Shown piece by piece: positions 7,883 through 15,948 of a stretch of DNA of 32,033 nt (the first letter of the stretch is position 1; each line of letters begins with the position of its first letter). Source of the stretch: a bacterium (GTDB taxonomy: Bacteria > Bacteroidota > Bacteroidia > Cytophagales > Thermonemataceae); contig JANYGM010000280.1 of the NCBI GenBank assembly GCA_025362415.1, positions 1 to 32,033 of the forward strand. The letters are read 5' to 3'. The notes beneath the pieces were generated by a model, which was not told where the DNA came from, made no database searches, and saw only the letters and a list, made by a program, of their open reading frames with translations. A program made the position numbers and the translations under genes.

Positions 7883-10800
7883 ATGCGTAAAATTCTCCTA
7901 AAAATCTTTGATATTGAAGATAATGAGTTTGTACAAGTAATGTTGCTTCTTGCTATGGGTTTTGCTATTGGTGTTTTTTTGGCTACTTATGATGTGGCAA
8001 CTATGACACTTTTTGTAGGAAATCTCAATGAGAAAACAGATTTGCCACTTGCCGTAATGGCTACAGGTGGCGTAGGGATAGTATTTACTTATCTTTTTTC
8101 TTTCCTACAATCCAAAATATCTTACTCACGCCTTTCTGTGGGGGTTTTATTCATTATTTTAGTTTCCCTAATTGCTATTCGTGTGGGATATGGTGAGATA
8201 ACGCCAGAAACAATGAAAAACAAAAAAGAACTTATTTTCCTTTCATTAGTGCTTATGGGTCCTTTTGATGCACTTTTATTGCTGATTTTTTGGGGAAGTA
8301 TTGCTCGTATGTTTGTCTTGAAACAACAAAAACGTATTGTGGGTGGCGTGGATATTGGGAAAGGGGTTGCAACACTTATAGCTTTCCTTACTATTCCTAT
8401 TATTTCTAACTTTTTGCCAAATACGGCAGACCTTACTTACATCAGTATTGTAGCCTTATTTATCATTATTGGTATTTATTTGGCTATCATAGCTAAATCT
8501 CCTTTGCTCGCACAAGGCAAGCAAAAGCGGGTACGTACACGAGGGGAAGAGGCAAAAAAAGTGGCTACATTTGGCATTGGAACAATATTAAAGAATAAAT
8601 ATATTGTTTCTATGATGCTTTTTATTATGTTTGCTATGATAGGAAGTAAATTTGTTGATTATACTTTTGTCAATGTAATGGGGCAACAATACCCAGATGA
8701 GAAAGATTTGCAGAACTTTATTGCCGTTTTCCAAGGGATTACGCTAGTTTTTGCCCTTATTATTCAGATTTTTGTGAGTGATTGGCTGGTAGAAACTTAC
8801 GGCTTACGGGTAACACTTCTCATAAATCCTATACTTCTGATTGTTTTTACTGCTTTATGTGCTGTTATTGGTACTTTTATGGGCTTTGAACCTGCGTCAA
8901 GTGGTTTTATTTTGTTCTTTTTGGCAGTAGCTTTGAGCAAACTTTTTACCAGCTCCCTCAAAGATGCCGTTGATGATGCTGTATTTAAGTTTTTCTACTT
9001 TCCTATTGATGCAACCATACGCTTAGACGTAATGGCACGTATGGACGGAATTATAAAAGTAGGTTCTGGGCTTATTGCAGGGCTTATTTTGACAGGAATA
9101 CAAGTTTTGCATTTTTCTAGTTTGCTTCTTTTTATCTTTGCACTTATTCCAATTATTATAGGTTGGGTTTTTGCAACAAATAGAATGTACGAAAAATACC
9201 GCATTACATTGCAAGAAACGCTGATTAGTACCAAAAACAAAGCAGTCAAAAATGTTAATAGTGAGTTTTCTATTGATAGAATGCTTTTGGGTGAAATTAA
9301 AAGCGACAACCCAGATAAGGTTATTTTTGCCCTCAAACTAATGGAAAAATTAGAGCCGACACTTTTTGAAGAAAAAATGGTTGCTTTGGCTAATAAGGCT
9401 AATTTTCCTACGGTGCAAGACTATGCAATGAACAAAATTGAGGCTCTCAACATCACACAAGAGGGTATTACTTCTTTCAAACAAATGACTGATGAAGAAA
9501 TACGCAAACAAGTAAAATCAAGAAATATCAATGATAGATTAGAAATAGCTAAGATTTTTCATACTGTTGCTAATCCAAAAAATGAATATTTATTGATAGA
9601 ATTATTGCGTGATATTGATTTTAAAGTACGTTTGTATGCTATTCACGCAGCACGAAAAATCAAAAAACCAGAATCTTGGAATATTCTCATTGATGCCTTG
9701 CCCTCTGCTTTGCTAGGAAATGCCGCTGCTGCTGCCCTGATTGCTATGGGTGATGATGTTTTGCCATTTTTGGAAGCCTCTTTCCAAAAAACAGGACAAA
9801 ATGAACATATTATGTCCCGTATTGTGCAAATTTATGGCAGAATTGGTACACCAAAGGCTATTTCTTTGCTGTGGGGCAAACTTTCGTACCCAGACCAAGA
9901 AGTCATAGAACAAGCTCTTTTTGCATTTAGTTATAATAATATCAAAGTACCAATAGACAAACACACGCTTATCAACCATATTATAGAAGTTGAAATTGGA
10001 GATGCTGCGTGGGATATTGCCGCACTTTCAGAGATAAAAGATGCTCCTTATAATGAATATCTTATCAAATCTCTCAAAGATGAGGTAGCTTATAACTTTG
10101 AAAGTATTTTTACTTTGTTGTCTTTGATATATGATTACCAATCTATACAACTTGTAAAAGATTGTTTAGAAAGTGACCAAGCAGACGGCAAAATGTTTGC
10201 TATTGAGCTTTTGGATATGTTTTTGGCTGATGAACTCAAACCAAAACTTTTTCCTATTTTGGAAGATATTAAAAATGAAGAAAAAGTAGAAAAATTGCAG
10301 ATTTATTTCCCTCGTGAAAAATTTAATTCTGTTGATGTTCTAAAACACCTTATCAGTAGAGATTATACTTTTACTAACCGTTGGACACGTGCCACCGCTA
10401 TTTATTCTCTTGGAAATACACAAGATTTGATTGGTTTGGAGGAGCTAAAAGCTAATTTATTTCACCCAGACCCACTTTTGTATGAAACTTCTGCGTGGGC
10501 AATTTGTGTACACGACCGCCCACAATATGAGGCTATGAAAGACCGTTTGCACAAAAAAGTAATGCTTGAAATTGATGAAGTAATGAAAAAAGCATTAGGA
10601 AATACCATTGAAATAATGCCTTTGAGGATACAAAAAACAATGTTTTTGAAAGAAATTGACTTTTTCCAAAATATTCCTTCTGATATTGTTTCTGAAATTG
10701 TGGAACTCATACAAGTACGCAAAATTGCAAGAGATACCATAGTTTTGCACAAAGGACAAAATGCGGAAAGTCCTATTTATGTTGTGGTTAGTGGTCGTTT

Positions 10801-11050
10801 GGCTTCTTTTGGAGATGATGATAAAATCATAAAAACTTACGAACAAAGGGAAATTTTTGGAGAAAAATTAGTGGGAGATGATGATTTTTATGAGCGTGAT
10901 ATTGTTGCCACAGAGCCTACTGTGCTTTTTGAGATAGATAAAAACCAATTTTTTGAGATGCTCACCCATAATCACGAGTTTGCACGTGGTTTTATTGATG
11001 CAGTTGGTAAACATTTTGAAGATACAATGGTGGAGGCAAAACGAGTGTAA
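7883..11050 (+). CDS. Nucleotide-transporter-like membrane protein with HEAT repeats and cNMP-binding domain
   Basis: A 1055-residue fusion. Residues 1-430 hold about twelve TM helices in an MFS-like arrangement resembling the Npt/Tlc ATP-ADP carrier family. The FKFFYFPIDATIRLDVMARM stretch (about 370-390) is the kind of soluble loop seen there. Residues about 450-880 are alpha-helical HEAT-like repeats (for example FKVRLYAIHAARKIKKPESW). Residues about 925-1045 form a cyclic-nucleotide-binding fold with FFQNIPSDIV, a VVVSGRL beta turn, and FGEKLVGDDDFYERD as phosphate cassette. It likely sits in the inner membrane with the soluble parts in the cytosol. Whether it transports nucleotides or is a cNMP-gated regulator is open. 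It appears monocistronic. Confidence 0.75.
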   Translation: MRKILLKIFDIEDNEFVQVMLLLAMGFAIGVFLATYDVATMTLFVGNLNEKTDLPLAVMATGGVGIVFTYLFSFLQSKISYSRLSVGVLFIILVSLIAIRVGYGEITPETMKNKKELIFLSLVLMGPFDALLLLIFWGSIARMFVLKQQKRIVGGVDIGKGVATLIAFLTIPIISNFLPNTADLTYISIVALFIIIGIYLAIIAKSPLLAQGKQKRVRTRGEEAKKVATFGIGTILKNKYIVSMMLFIMFAMIGSKFVDYTFVNVMGQQYPDEKDLQNFIAVFQGITLVFALIIQIFVSDWLVETYGLRVTLLINPILLIVFTALCAVIGTFMGFEPASSGFILFFLAVALSKLFTSSLKDAVDDAVFKFFYFPIDATIRLDVMARMDGIIKVGSGLIAGLILTGIQVLHFSSLLLFIFALIPIIIGWVFATNRMYEKYRITLQETLISTKNKAVKNVNSEFSIDRMLLGEIKSDNPDKVIFALKLMEKLEPTLFEEKMVALANKANFPTVQDYAMNKIEALNITQEGITSFKQMTDEEIRKQVKSRNINDRLEIAKIFHTVANPKNEYLLIELLRDIDFKVRLYAIHAARKIKKPESWNILIDALPSALLGNAAAAALIAMGDDVLPFLEASFQKTGQNEHIMSRIVQIYGRIGTPKAISLLWGKLSYPDQEVIEQALFAFSYNNIKVPIDKHTLINHIIEVEIGDAAWDIAALSEIKDAPYNEYLIKSLKDEVAYNFESIFTLLSLIYDYQSIQLVKDCLESDQADGKMFAIELLDMFLADELKPKLFPILEDIKNEEKVEKLQIYFPREKFNSVDVLKHLISRDYTFTNRWTRATAIYSLGNTQDLIGLEELKANLFHPDPLLYETSAWAICVHDRPQYEAMKDRLHKKVMLEIDEVMKKALGNTIEIMPLRIQKTMFLKEIDFFQNIPSDIVSEIVELIQVRKIARDTIVLHKGQNAESPIYVVVSGRLASFGDDDKIIKTYEQREIFGEKLVGDDDFYERDIVATEPTVLFEIDKNQFFEMLTHNHEFARGFIDAVGKHFEDTMVEAKRV

Positions 11051-11145
11051 ATACAGTCAATTACGAATTATCAATTACGTTTTTTCTGCATTTTTGGTCT
11101 TTTAACATAGTGACACCACTTTTGCTAACTTAAGGAATAAGTGCT

Positions 11146-11262
11146 ATGTTTGCACTTATGAGCAATATAATCAAAGAAATTCTGTCTAGCATTCTCTCTA
11201 TAATACAATTAGAGGACTTTAAAAAATATTTGCAACAGAACTTTTACAATATAAAAAAATAA
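11146..11262 (+). CDS. Possible 38-residue small ORF
   Basis: ATG to TAA gives MFALMSNIIKEILSSILSII... ending FYNIKK, a lysine-rich amphipathic peptide. Its stop overlaps the start of the terminator hairpin. The rest of 11051-11260 contains only a seven-base array (11058-11080). It may be a small gene, an eroded fragment or chance; no family was recognised. Confidence 0.2.
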   Translation: MFALMSNIIKEILSSILSIIQLEDFKKYLQQNFYNIKK

Positions 11263-11297
11263 AAAACCTTGCAAAATAAATTTTGTAAGGTTTTTTT
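11261..11297 (+). terminator. Intrinsic terminator before the B12 operon
   Basis: A 17-bp stem with one G-T wobble (AACCTTGCAAAAT with ATTTTGTAAGGTT at its heart) is followed by a T-run. It insulates the B12 operon from the upstream gene. Confidence 0.75.
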
Positions 11298-11299
11298 GT

Positions 11300-11307
11300 T
11301 ACCTTTG
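11300..11307 (+). promoter_or_regulatory. -7 box TACCTTTG of the B12 operon
   Basis: Matches TAnnTTTG and lies directly upstream of the cobalamin riboswitch. Transcription would begin near 11314, exactly where the aptamer starts. Confidence 0.65.
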
Positions 11308-11317
11308 CGCTAGTAAA

Positions 11318-11515
11318 TGGTAATAATTTTCTGTTTTAGGGAATTATTTTAAAAGGGAATACGGTGAAATACCGTAACTGTCCCCGCAACTGTAAGTTTT
11401 TTTTAGCGTTAGTCAATACTCTAGCCACTGTTTTAATCATTTTGAACAACAATTTAAAATGAAAATGGGAAGGCGACAAAACGTGAAACGAGTCAGGAGA
11501 CCTGCCAATTACAAA
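11318..11515 (+). promoter_or_regulatory. Cobalamin (B12) riboswitch
   Basis: The conserved elements appear in order: AAAAGGGAA at 11351, GGTGAAATACC, ACTGTCCCCGCAACTGTAA ending at 11395, GCCACTG at 11424, GGGAAGGCGAC, GTGAAACGAGTCAGGAGACC and the B12 box ending CCTGCC at 11506. GGTAAT and AATTAC can close the P1 stem. A small hairpin GCTTT-CGGGTG-AAAAGC follows at 11526-11542. Bound cobalamin normally represses the genes downstream, so this marks the following receptor as a B12 transporter. Confidence 0.93.
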
Positions 11516-11565
11516 ATCATTCAAAGCTTTCGGGTGAAAAGCAATGAAATCTATCACTTTTTTGA

Positions 11566-11600
11566 TGTGTAATATATAATATGTAATGTATAATATATTT
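11566..11600. repeat. Seven-base tandem repeat array (TATGTAA type)
   Basis: Five heptamers in register (TGTGTAA, TATATAA, TATGTAA, TGTATAA, TATATTT) lie in the leader between riboswitch and receptor gene. Nothing else is recognised in 11543-11695. Confidence 0.7.
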
Positions 11601-11695
11601 CGCAAAAATTTTGTCATATATTTTCATCAAATCTACCAAAATGTTTTGGGTGAAACAGAAATTTTTATTATTTCAGTTTTACTTCAAATACGTTT

Positions 11696-13834
11696 ATGTT
11701 TTTAAAGACATTTCTACCACCCCTAACCCCTCCTAACAAGGTGGGGGATAAAAAAATTTCCTCCTTATTAGGAAGGAGGAAAGAAAAGCTCCCCTCCTTC
11801 CCAAGGAGGGGCTGGGGGTGGTTTTACTTATGTATGCTCACTTGTGCGTCTACTTATGTATGCGCACAAACACCTAGTAATCAAAAAGATACAATTTCTA
11901 AAATTTCGGAAGAAACACTACAAACAGTAGAAGTTTCTGCATTTTCTTTGCAAAAATATAGTGTTGGTTTGAAGAAAATATCCCTTGATAGTACCAATTT
12001 GGCACTTTATAGTGGGCGTTCTGTGGGAGATTTTCTGATGATGCAAACACCCATTTATATCAAAGAATATGGCGCAGGAATGCTTGCAAGTGCCTCTTTT
12101 CGTGGGACTGGCGCAGGACACACAGCTTTTGTGTGGAATGGAGTAAGTATTGGCTCTCCTACACTTGGAGAAGTAGATTTTTCGCAAATGCCAATGTTTA
12201 TTTTTGATAATCTTTCTGTGCAGTTTGGGGGTGCATCTTCTTTATTGGGGACAGATGCAATAGGTGGCTCTATTGTGGTAGAGGGCAATATTCCTGCTTT
12301 TAAAAGCACAAATAAATACTTTTCTCCAAAACTTTTTTTACAACAAAAAATAGGCAGTTTTGGACGAAATAATACTAATTTTGGACTTGTTTTAGAGAAT
12401 AAAAATATCATTTCTCAAACAAAAATCTACCATAATACTGCCAAAAACAACTTTTCTGTTGATGGAAAAGAAAATAAGCACGCAAGTTTTAAGAATGCAG
12501 GCTTTTTACAAGAATTTGCGTTCAAATTACCCAAAAATCAATATGTTTTATTCAAAACGTGGTATCACAACGCTTTTATAGAACTGCCAAACCAGACAAG
12601 CACCCAAAAAGACCAAAATCTGCGTGTTATGGCTGATTATTTCAAAGAAACGAGCAATATCGTTTATAATGCAAAACTCGCTTACATCAAGGATATAATG
12701 TATTTTAATGAAGAGAAAACACAAACAGAACGCTTTGTAGGCACTTTTGGAGCTGATATTTCGTTGAATAATCAATTAAATATTCGTTTGGGTGGAAATA
12801 TAAATTATATTTTGATGAATGTTGATGCTTATGTAACATCAACCAACACAAAACAGCCCACAGAACTACGTAATGATGTTTTTGCACTTGTGCGCTGGCA
12901 AGCAAAAAAACGCTTTTCAATGAGTGCAAACCTACGTCAAACCTTTGTAAGTGGCTTTAAAGGTGCTTTTGCGCCAAGTTTTGGAGTAGAATACCAACTG
13001 AAGAATATACAAAAAACCACCCCCAGCCCCTCCTTTGGAAGGAGGGGAGTAGAAAAAGTCCCCCTCCTTTTTGAGGAGGGGTTAGGGGTGGTAAAAACTA
13101 CACTCATTCTTCTCAAAAGCAATATTTCTCATAATTATAGAGTACCAACACTTAATTCTCGTTATTGGCAACCAGGCGGAAACCCAAATATACGCCCAGA
13201 ATCAAGCTACAACGCTGAAATAGGTGTTTCTGCAACACACAAACGCAATAATTTTGAGTTTAAAAGTAATCTTACGACTTATCAAAATTATGTAAAAGAT
13301 TGGATTTTGTGGCATCCAAACGCTACAAACAGCAATTTTTGGACACCTGACAACTTGCGTGAGGTGCGCATACGTGGCGTAGAAATTGATGGTGCAATTT
13401 CTTATAAAAATAATCAGAATAAAATCCTAAAAAGTGCCAAAATAGGTGTTAGTTATGCTTATACGCAATCTACCAACTTAAAAGGAACTTCGGAAAATGA
13501 TACAAATTCTGAAGGAAAACAACTGCCTTATGTGCCTTTCAATAGAGTTACTGCATTTTTTGAGGTGATTTGTGGCAAAAATTTCATAAGTGGACAGACC
13601 CAATATACAGATGTGCGTTTTCTTACAACTGACAATAGTGAATTTGTCAAACCTTTTGTAGTTACTAATCTTAATTTTGGACGAAATATGAGCATTGATA
13701 TTAAAAATAAAAAACAAAAAATTAGTGTTTCAATGCAAATTAACAATGTTTTTAATCTTACTTATACCAATGTAGGCACAAATATGATGCCTCCAAGAAG
13801 TTTTGAGGTGAATTTGAGTATAATAGCCCCCTAA
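11696..13834 (+). CDS. btuB: TonB-dependent vitamin B12 outer-membrane receptor (BtuB)
   Basis: A 712-residue TonB-dependent receptor. The plug domain (about residues 70-190) includes EETLQTVEVSAF, a VGDFLMMQTPIYIKEYG segment, FRGTGAGHTAFVWNG and LGTDAIGGSIVVEG. A 22-strand-type barrel follows, with RVPTLNSRYWQPGGNPNIRPE typical of the family. B12 specificity is inferred from the riboswitch upstream and the BtuG-like gene downstream. Three repeat intrusions are visible. A 105-nt palindrome (11717-11821) splits the signal peptide, a 75-nt one (13017-13091) adds residues about 441-466 in the barrel, and a third repeat supplies the stop, leaving the C-terminus SIIAP instead of an aromatic residue. 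All are in frame, so the gene may still work. Confidence 0.88.
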   Translation: MFLKTFLPPLTPPNKVGDKKISSLLGRRKEKLPSFPRRGWGWFYLCMLTCASTYVCAQTPSNQKDTISKISEETLQTVEVSAFSLQKYSVGLKKISLDSTNLALYSGRSVGDFLMMQTPIYIKEYGAGMLASASFRGTGAGHTAFVWNGVSIGSPTLGEVDFSQMPMFIFDNLSVQFGGASSLLGTDAIGGSIVVEGNIPAFKSTNKYFSPKLFLQQKIGSFGRNNTNFGLVLENKNIISQTKIYHNTAKNNFSVDGKENKHASFKNAGFLQEFAFKLPKNQYVLFKTWYHNAFIELPNQTSTQKDQNLRVMADYFKETSNIVYNAKLAYIKDIMYFNEEKTQTERFVGTFGADISLNNQLNIRLGGNINYILMNVDAYVTSTNTKQPTELRNDVFALVRWQAKKRFSMSANLRQTFVSGFKGAFAPSFGVEYQLKNIQKTTPSPSFGRRGVEKVPLLFEEGLGVVKTTLILLKSNISHNYRVPTLNSRYWQPGGNPNIRPESSYNAEIGVSATHKRNNFEFKSNLTTYQNYVKDWILWHPNATNSNFWTPDNLREVRIRGVEIDGAISYKNNQNKILKSAKIGVSYAYTQSTNLKGTSENDTNSEGKQLPYVPFNRVTAFFEVICGKNFISGQTQYTDVRFLTTDNSEFVKPFVVTNLNFGRNMSIDIKNKKQKISVSMQINNVFNLTYTNVGTNMMPPRSFEVNLSIIAP
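11717..11821. repeat. GC-rich palindromic repeat inside the btuB signal-peptide region
   Basis: A 105-nt copy of the CCACCCCTAACCCC...GGGGCTGGGGGTGG core, without the outer TAGGACTTAC ends of the full MITE. It is a multiple of three, has no stop in the btuB frame and encodes residues 8-42. Confidence 0.85.
13017..13091. repeat. GC-rich palindromic repeat inside the btuB barrel
   Basis: A 75-nt copy of the CCACCCCC...GGGGTGG core, exactly 25 codons long. Translated in frame it gives the low-complexity peptide TTPSPSFGRRGVEKV plus LLFEEGLGVV. The outer MITE ends are missing. Confidence 0.85.
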
Positions 13835-13858
13835 CAGCCCCCTAACCCCAAAGGGGGG
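13824..13858. repeat. Short GC-rich repeat at the btuB stop codon
   Basis: Two AGCCCCCTAAC units followed by CCCAAAGGGGGG. The first unit supplies the last two btuB codons and its TAA stop. Confidence 0.7.
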
Positions 13859-13934
13859 ATTTTAATACAAATACAAAAAATAATTCAATAATTCAAAGTA
13901 AAATAGTTCAAATAAACAAAATAATCCAATTAAA

Positions 13935-14978
13935 ATGAAAAAAAGTAATGTTTTAGTGTTGCTAAGTGCAATAATGTTGTTTTTCTCTGCGTGTACGAAA
14001 ACTGCAGAAATAGTACCAAAAGGAAAATATGATATTGATGGTGTGTTTATTGTCAATGAAGGCAATTTTTCTGATAAAAACGGTTCTCTGAGCTTCTTAG
14101 ATGGAAAAACAGATGCAGTTATTAACCAGTTGGTTGAAGCTGAAAATGCAGGTGCAAAATTGGGTGGAACTTTCCAGTCTGCAAAAATCTATAATGACAA
14201 AATTTATGCTATTACGCAAAATGAAGACAAAATTACAGTTTTAGATGCGAATACATTGAAAATACTTGCCACTATTACAGGTATTGTAAATCCTTATGAT
14301 ATTGCGTTTTCTGGTGATAAAGCCTATGTAACATCTTGGGGTGCTTTTGCACCAATCACCTATCTAACACCTGATGCAAGTGTAAAAGTAATTAGTTTGA
14401 CAACCAACACTGTTACCAAAACTATTGGATATGGTACTTTTTTGCAAGGAATTACAGAATATGCGGGCAAAATTTATGTTGCTGATGCTGATGCCAATAA
14501 AGTTTCTATAATAGAAACGACAAACGACACAAAATCAACAGATATTACTGTGTCAGGCTCTCCTACAAGATTTGTATCTGATAGAAATGGTAAACTTTGG
14601 GTGTCGTGTGGTGGCTTGTCTAGTGGTTCAGATGCTCTACAACGCATCAATCCTGCTACAAACGCAATAGAAAAAACTGTTGCTAACCTTACTATTAGGG
14701 GGTCAGGGAGAATATCTACTTATGAAGATAAAATTTTTTATATGGAAGGGAAAAACGTATTTTCCGTTAATATTGATACTCCTATTGCACCTACAACACC
14801 AACATTTACAACGACTTACAAACTTTATGGAATGAGCGTAAGCAAAGTGAATGGAGATATTTTTGTAGGAGAATATAATTTTATAGCAGCAGCAAAAGTA
14901 GGTAAATACACCAAAACAGGCACTTTTATTAAAGAATATACAGCTGGAGTGGGTACTAGCACTTTTGTAGAAAGATAA
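13935..14978 (+). CDS. BtuG-like B12-binding surface lipoprotein (DUF5074/YncE beta-propeller)
   Basis: A 347-residue lipoprotein. The signal peptide ends in the lipobox FFSAC with Cys20. The mature part is a seven-bladed beta-propeller built from YVT-like repeats: VFIVNEGNFSDKNGSLSFLD, KIYAITQNEDKITVLDANTL, KAYVTSWG, KIYVADADANKVSIIETT, GKLWVSCGG. This is the DUF5074 architecture of Bacteroides BtuG, a surface lipoprotein that captures cobalamin with high affinity and caps BtuB. It lies 100 nt downstream of the receptor with no obvious promoter between, so it should be co-transcribed under the riboswitch. Substrate assignment is by context; other YncE-type propellers look similar. Confidence 0.82.
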   Translation: MKKSNVLVLLSAIMLFFSACTKTAEIVPKGKYDIDGVFIVNEGNFSDKNGSLSFLDGKTDAVINQLVEAENAGAKLGGTFQSAKIYNDKIYAITQNEDKITVLDANTLKILATITGIVNPYDIAFSGDKAYVTSWGAFAPITYLTPDASVKVISLTTNTVTKTIGYGTFLQGITEYAGKIYVADADANKVSIIETTNDTKSTDITVSGSPTRFVSDRNGKLWVSCGGLSSGSDALQRINPATNAIEKTVANLTIRGSGRISTYEDKIFYMEGKNVFSVNIDTPIAPTTPTFTTTYKLYGMSVSKVNGDIFVGEYNFIAAAKVGKYTKTGTFIKEYTAGVGTSTFVER

Positions 14979-14981
14979 TAG

Positions 14982-15165
14982 TTAGATAACGACATTGATA
15001 AATTGTATTCAGCCCCAGCGGGGCAGTATATTTATAGAAAATTAGATGTATTTTGTATTCCGCTCCAGCGGAGCGAGATATTTATAACAGTATGATTATT
15101 TTTATAGCCCTTTGGTTTATCAAGGATTACGAAAAAAATAACAAATTAACAATGTCGTTATCTAA
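14982..15165. mobile_element. 184-bp MITE-like inverted-repeat element
   Basis: Perfect 16-bp terminal inverted repeats begin TTAGATAACGACATTG and end CAATGTCGTTATCTAA. They extend to about 25 bp with two mismatches. Inside are two related hairpins, GCCCCAGCGGGGC and CGCTCCAGCGGAGCG, each followed by an ATATTTATA tract. There is no reading frame and no clear target duplication. It starts 3 nt after the BtuG-like stop. Confidence 0.6.
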
Positions 15166-15191
15166 GTTTTATCATTCTTCAAGCAAATAAA

Positions 15192-15223
15192 AACAGTTTG
15201 AATATTTTTCAGACTGTTTTTTT
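15192..15223 (+). terminator. Intrinsic terminator (left repeat copy)
   Basis: An 11-bp stem AACAGTTTGAA / TTCAGACTGTT with a 5-nt loop and a T7 run. It probably ends the B12 operon. Confidence 0.75.
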
Positions 15224-15240
15224 GTGTTAGAAATTTGTGT

Positions 15241-15248
15241 TATATTTG
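15241..15248 (+). promoter_or_regulatory. -7 box TATATTTG for the PD-(D/E)XK-like gene
   Basis: Consensus TAnnTTTG with a TTTG 16 nt upstream (15221-15224). The expected leader before 15278 is about 22 nt. Confidence 0.55.
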
Positions 15249-15277
15249 TGTAAAATAACCATTTAGACACTAAAATT

Positions 15278-15883
15278 ATGGCATTTTCAGCATACAAAAC
15301 ACTAGAATTAGTACAAGATAAATACCCACAAATAGAAGTTAGAAACCAAAAATTTATTCCTAATGATTTGGAGGAATTTGTTGTAAAACCATCTTTAATA
15401 GAAGAAATAGACCTTAATTTGCTCACTTACCGTAGCAATGAATTTTATGCCACAGAAAACCTTGTTTCTCCCATACTTAGAGCAGCGTGGCGCAAATATA
15501 TGAAAGAAATAAATATGTGGACACATCAAGCCATCAAATATGATGAAGATTTGAGCGGAACGCCTGATTTTATGTTTACACATCTCAAAAAAGAACAATA
15601 TGAAGTAATGTCTTATCCTATTATCACGACAGTAGAGGCGAAAGCAGAAAATTTTGTAGAGGGTTGGGCGCAATGTATTACACAAATGCTTGCTTGTCAG
15701 AAACTTAACACAAAACCAAATGTAGTTATTTTTGGGATTGTTACGACTGGCAAACAGTGGGAATTTGCTAAATTAGAAGAAAATACCGTTACAAAAAACA
15801 TTGTTGGTTGTGATATTTATGGTTTACCAAAATTACTAGCTATGTTGGATTACTTATTGGGAGAAGCTAAAAAACAATTATAA
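15278..15883 (+). CDS. Predicted PD-(D/E)XK nuclease-like protein
   Basis: A 201-residue cytosolic protein with no name I recognise. The core LSGTPDFMF (Asp97), then TTVEAKAENF (Glu120, Lys122) and WAQCITQML (Gln132/Gln136), follows the D...E-x-K...Q pattern of PD-(D/E)XK nucleases. An upstream acidic helix YATENLVSPILRAAWR is like those of type I restriction R-subunit N-termini. There is no methylase or helicase beside it, so it is a stand-alone domain of unknown target and may be a repurposed or inactive fold. It is bracketed by 57-bp direct repeats carrying its own promoter and terminator. Confidence 0.6.
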   Translation: MAFSAYKTLELVQDKYPQIEVRNQKFIPNDLEEFVVKPSLIEEIDLNLLTYRSNEFYATENLVSPILRAAWRKYMKEINMWTHQAIKYDEDLSGTPDFMFTHLKKEQYEVMSYPIITTVEAKAENFVEGWAQCITQMLACQKLNTKPNVVIFGIVTTGKQWEFAKLEENTVTKNIVGCDIYGLPKLLAMLDYLLGEAKKQL

Positions 15884-15899
15884 AATTTTATTGATTTAT

Positions 15900-15931
15900 A
15901 ACAGTCTGAATATTTTTCAGACTGTTTTTTT
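15900..15931 (+). terminator. Intrinsic terminator (right repeat copy)
   Basis: An 11-bp perfect stem AACAGTCTGAA / TTCAGACTGTT with a T7 run, 17 nt after the stop codon at 15883. Confidence 0.8.
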
Positions 15932-15948
15932 GTGTTAGAAATTTGTGT

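Larger units (their letters stand above)
15192..15248 (+). repeat. 57-bp direct repeat, left copy (terminator plus promoter)
   Basis: Identical at 56 of 57 positions to 15900-15956; the only difference is T against C at position 7. It contains a terminator hairpin and a TATATTTG box. Confidence 0.9.

Noticed and set aside
11526-11542. Strong intrinsic terminator as riboswitch expression platform
   Set aside because: The hairpin is short (5-6 bp) and no T-run follows directly; a translational or other mechanism is equally possible.
12055-12411. 118-codon minus-strand ORF inside btuB
   Set aside because: It is a shadow of the receptor gene, with no start context or protein-like pattern.
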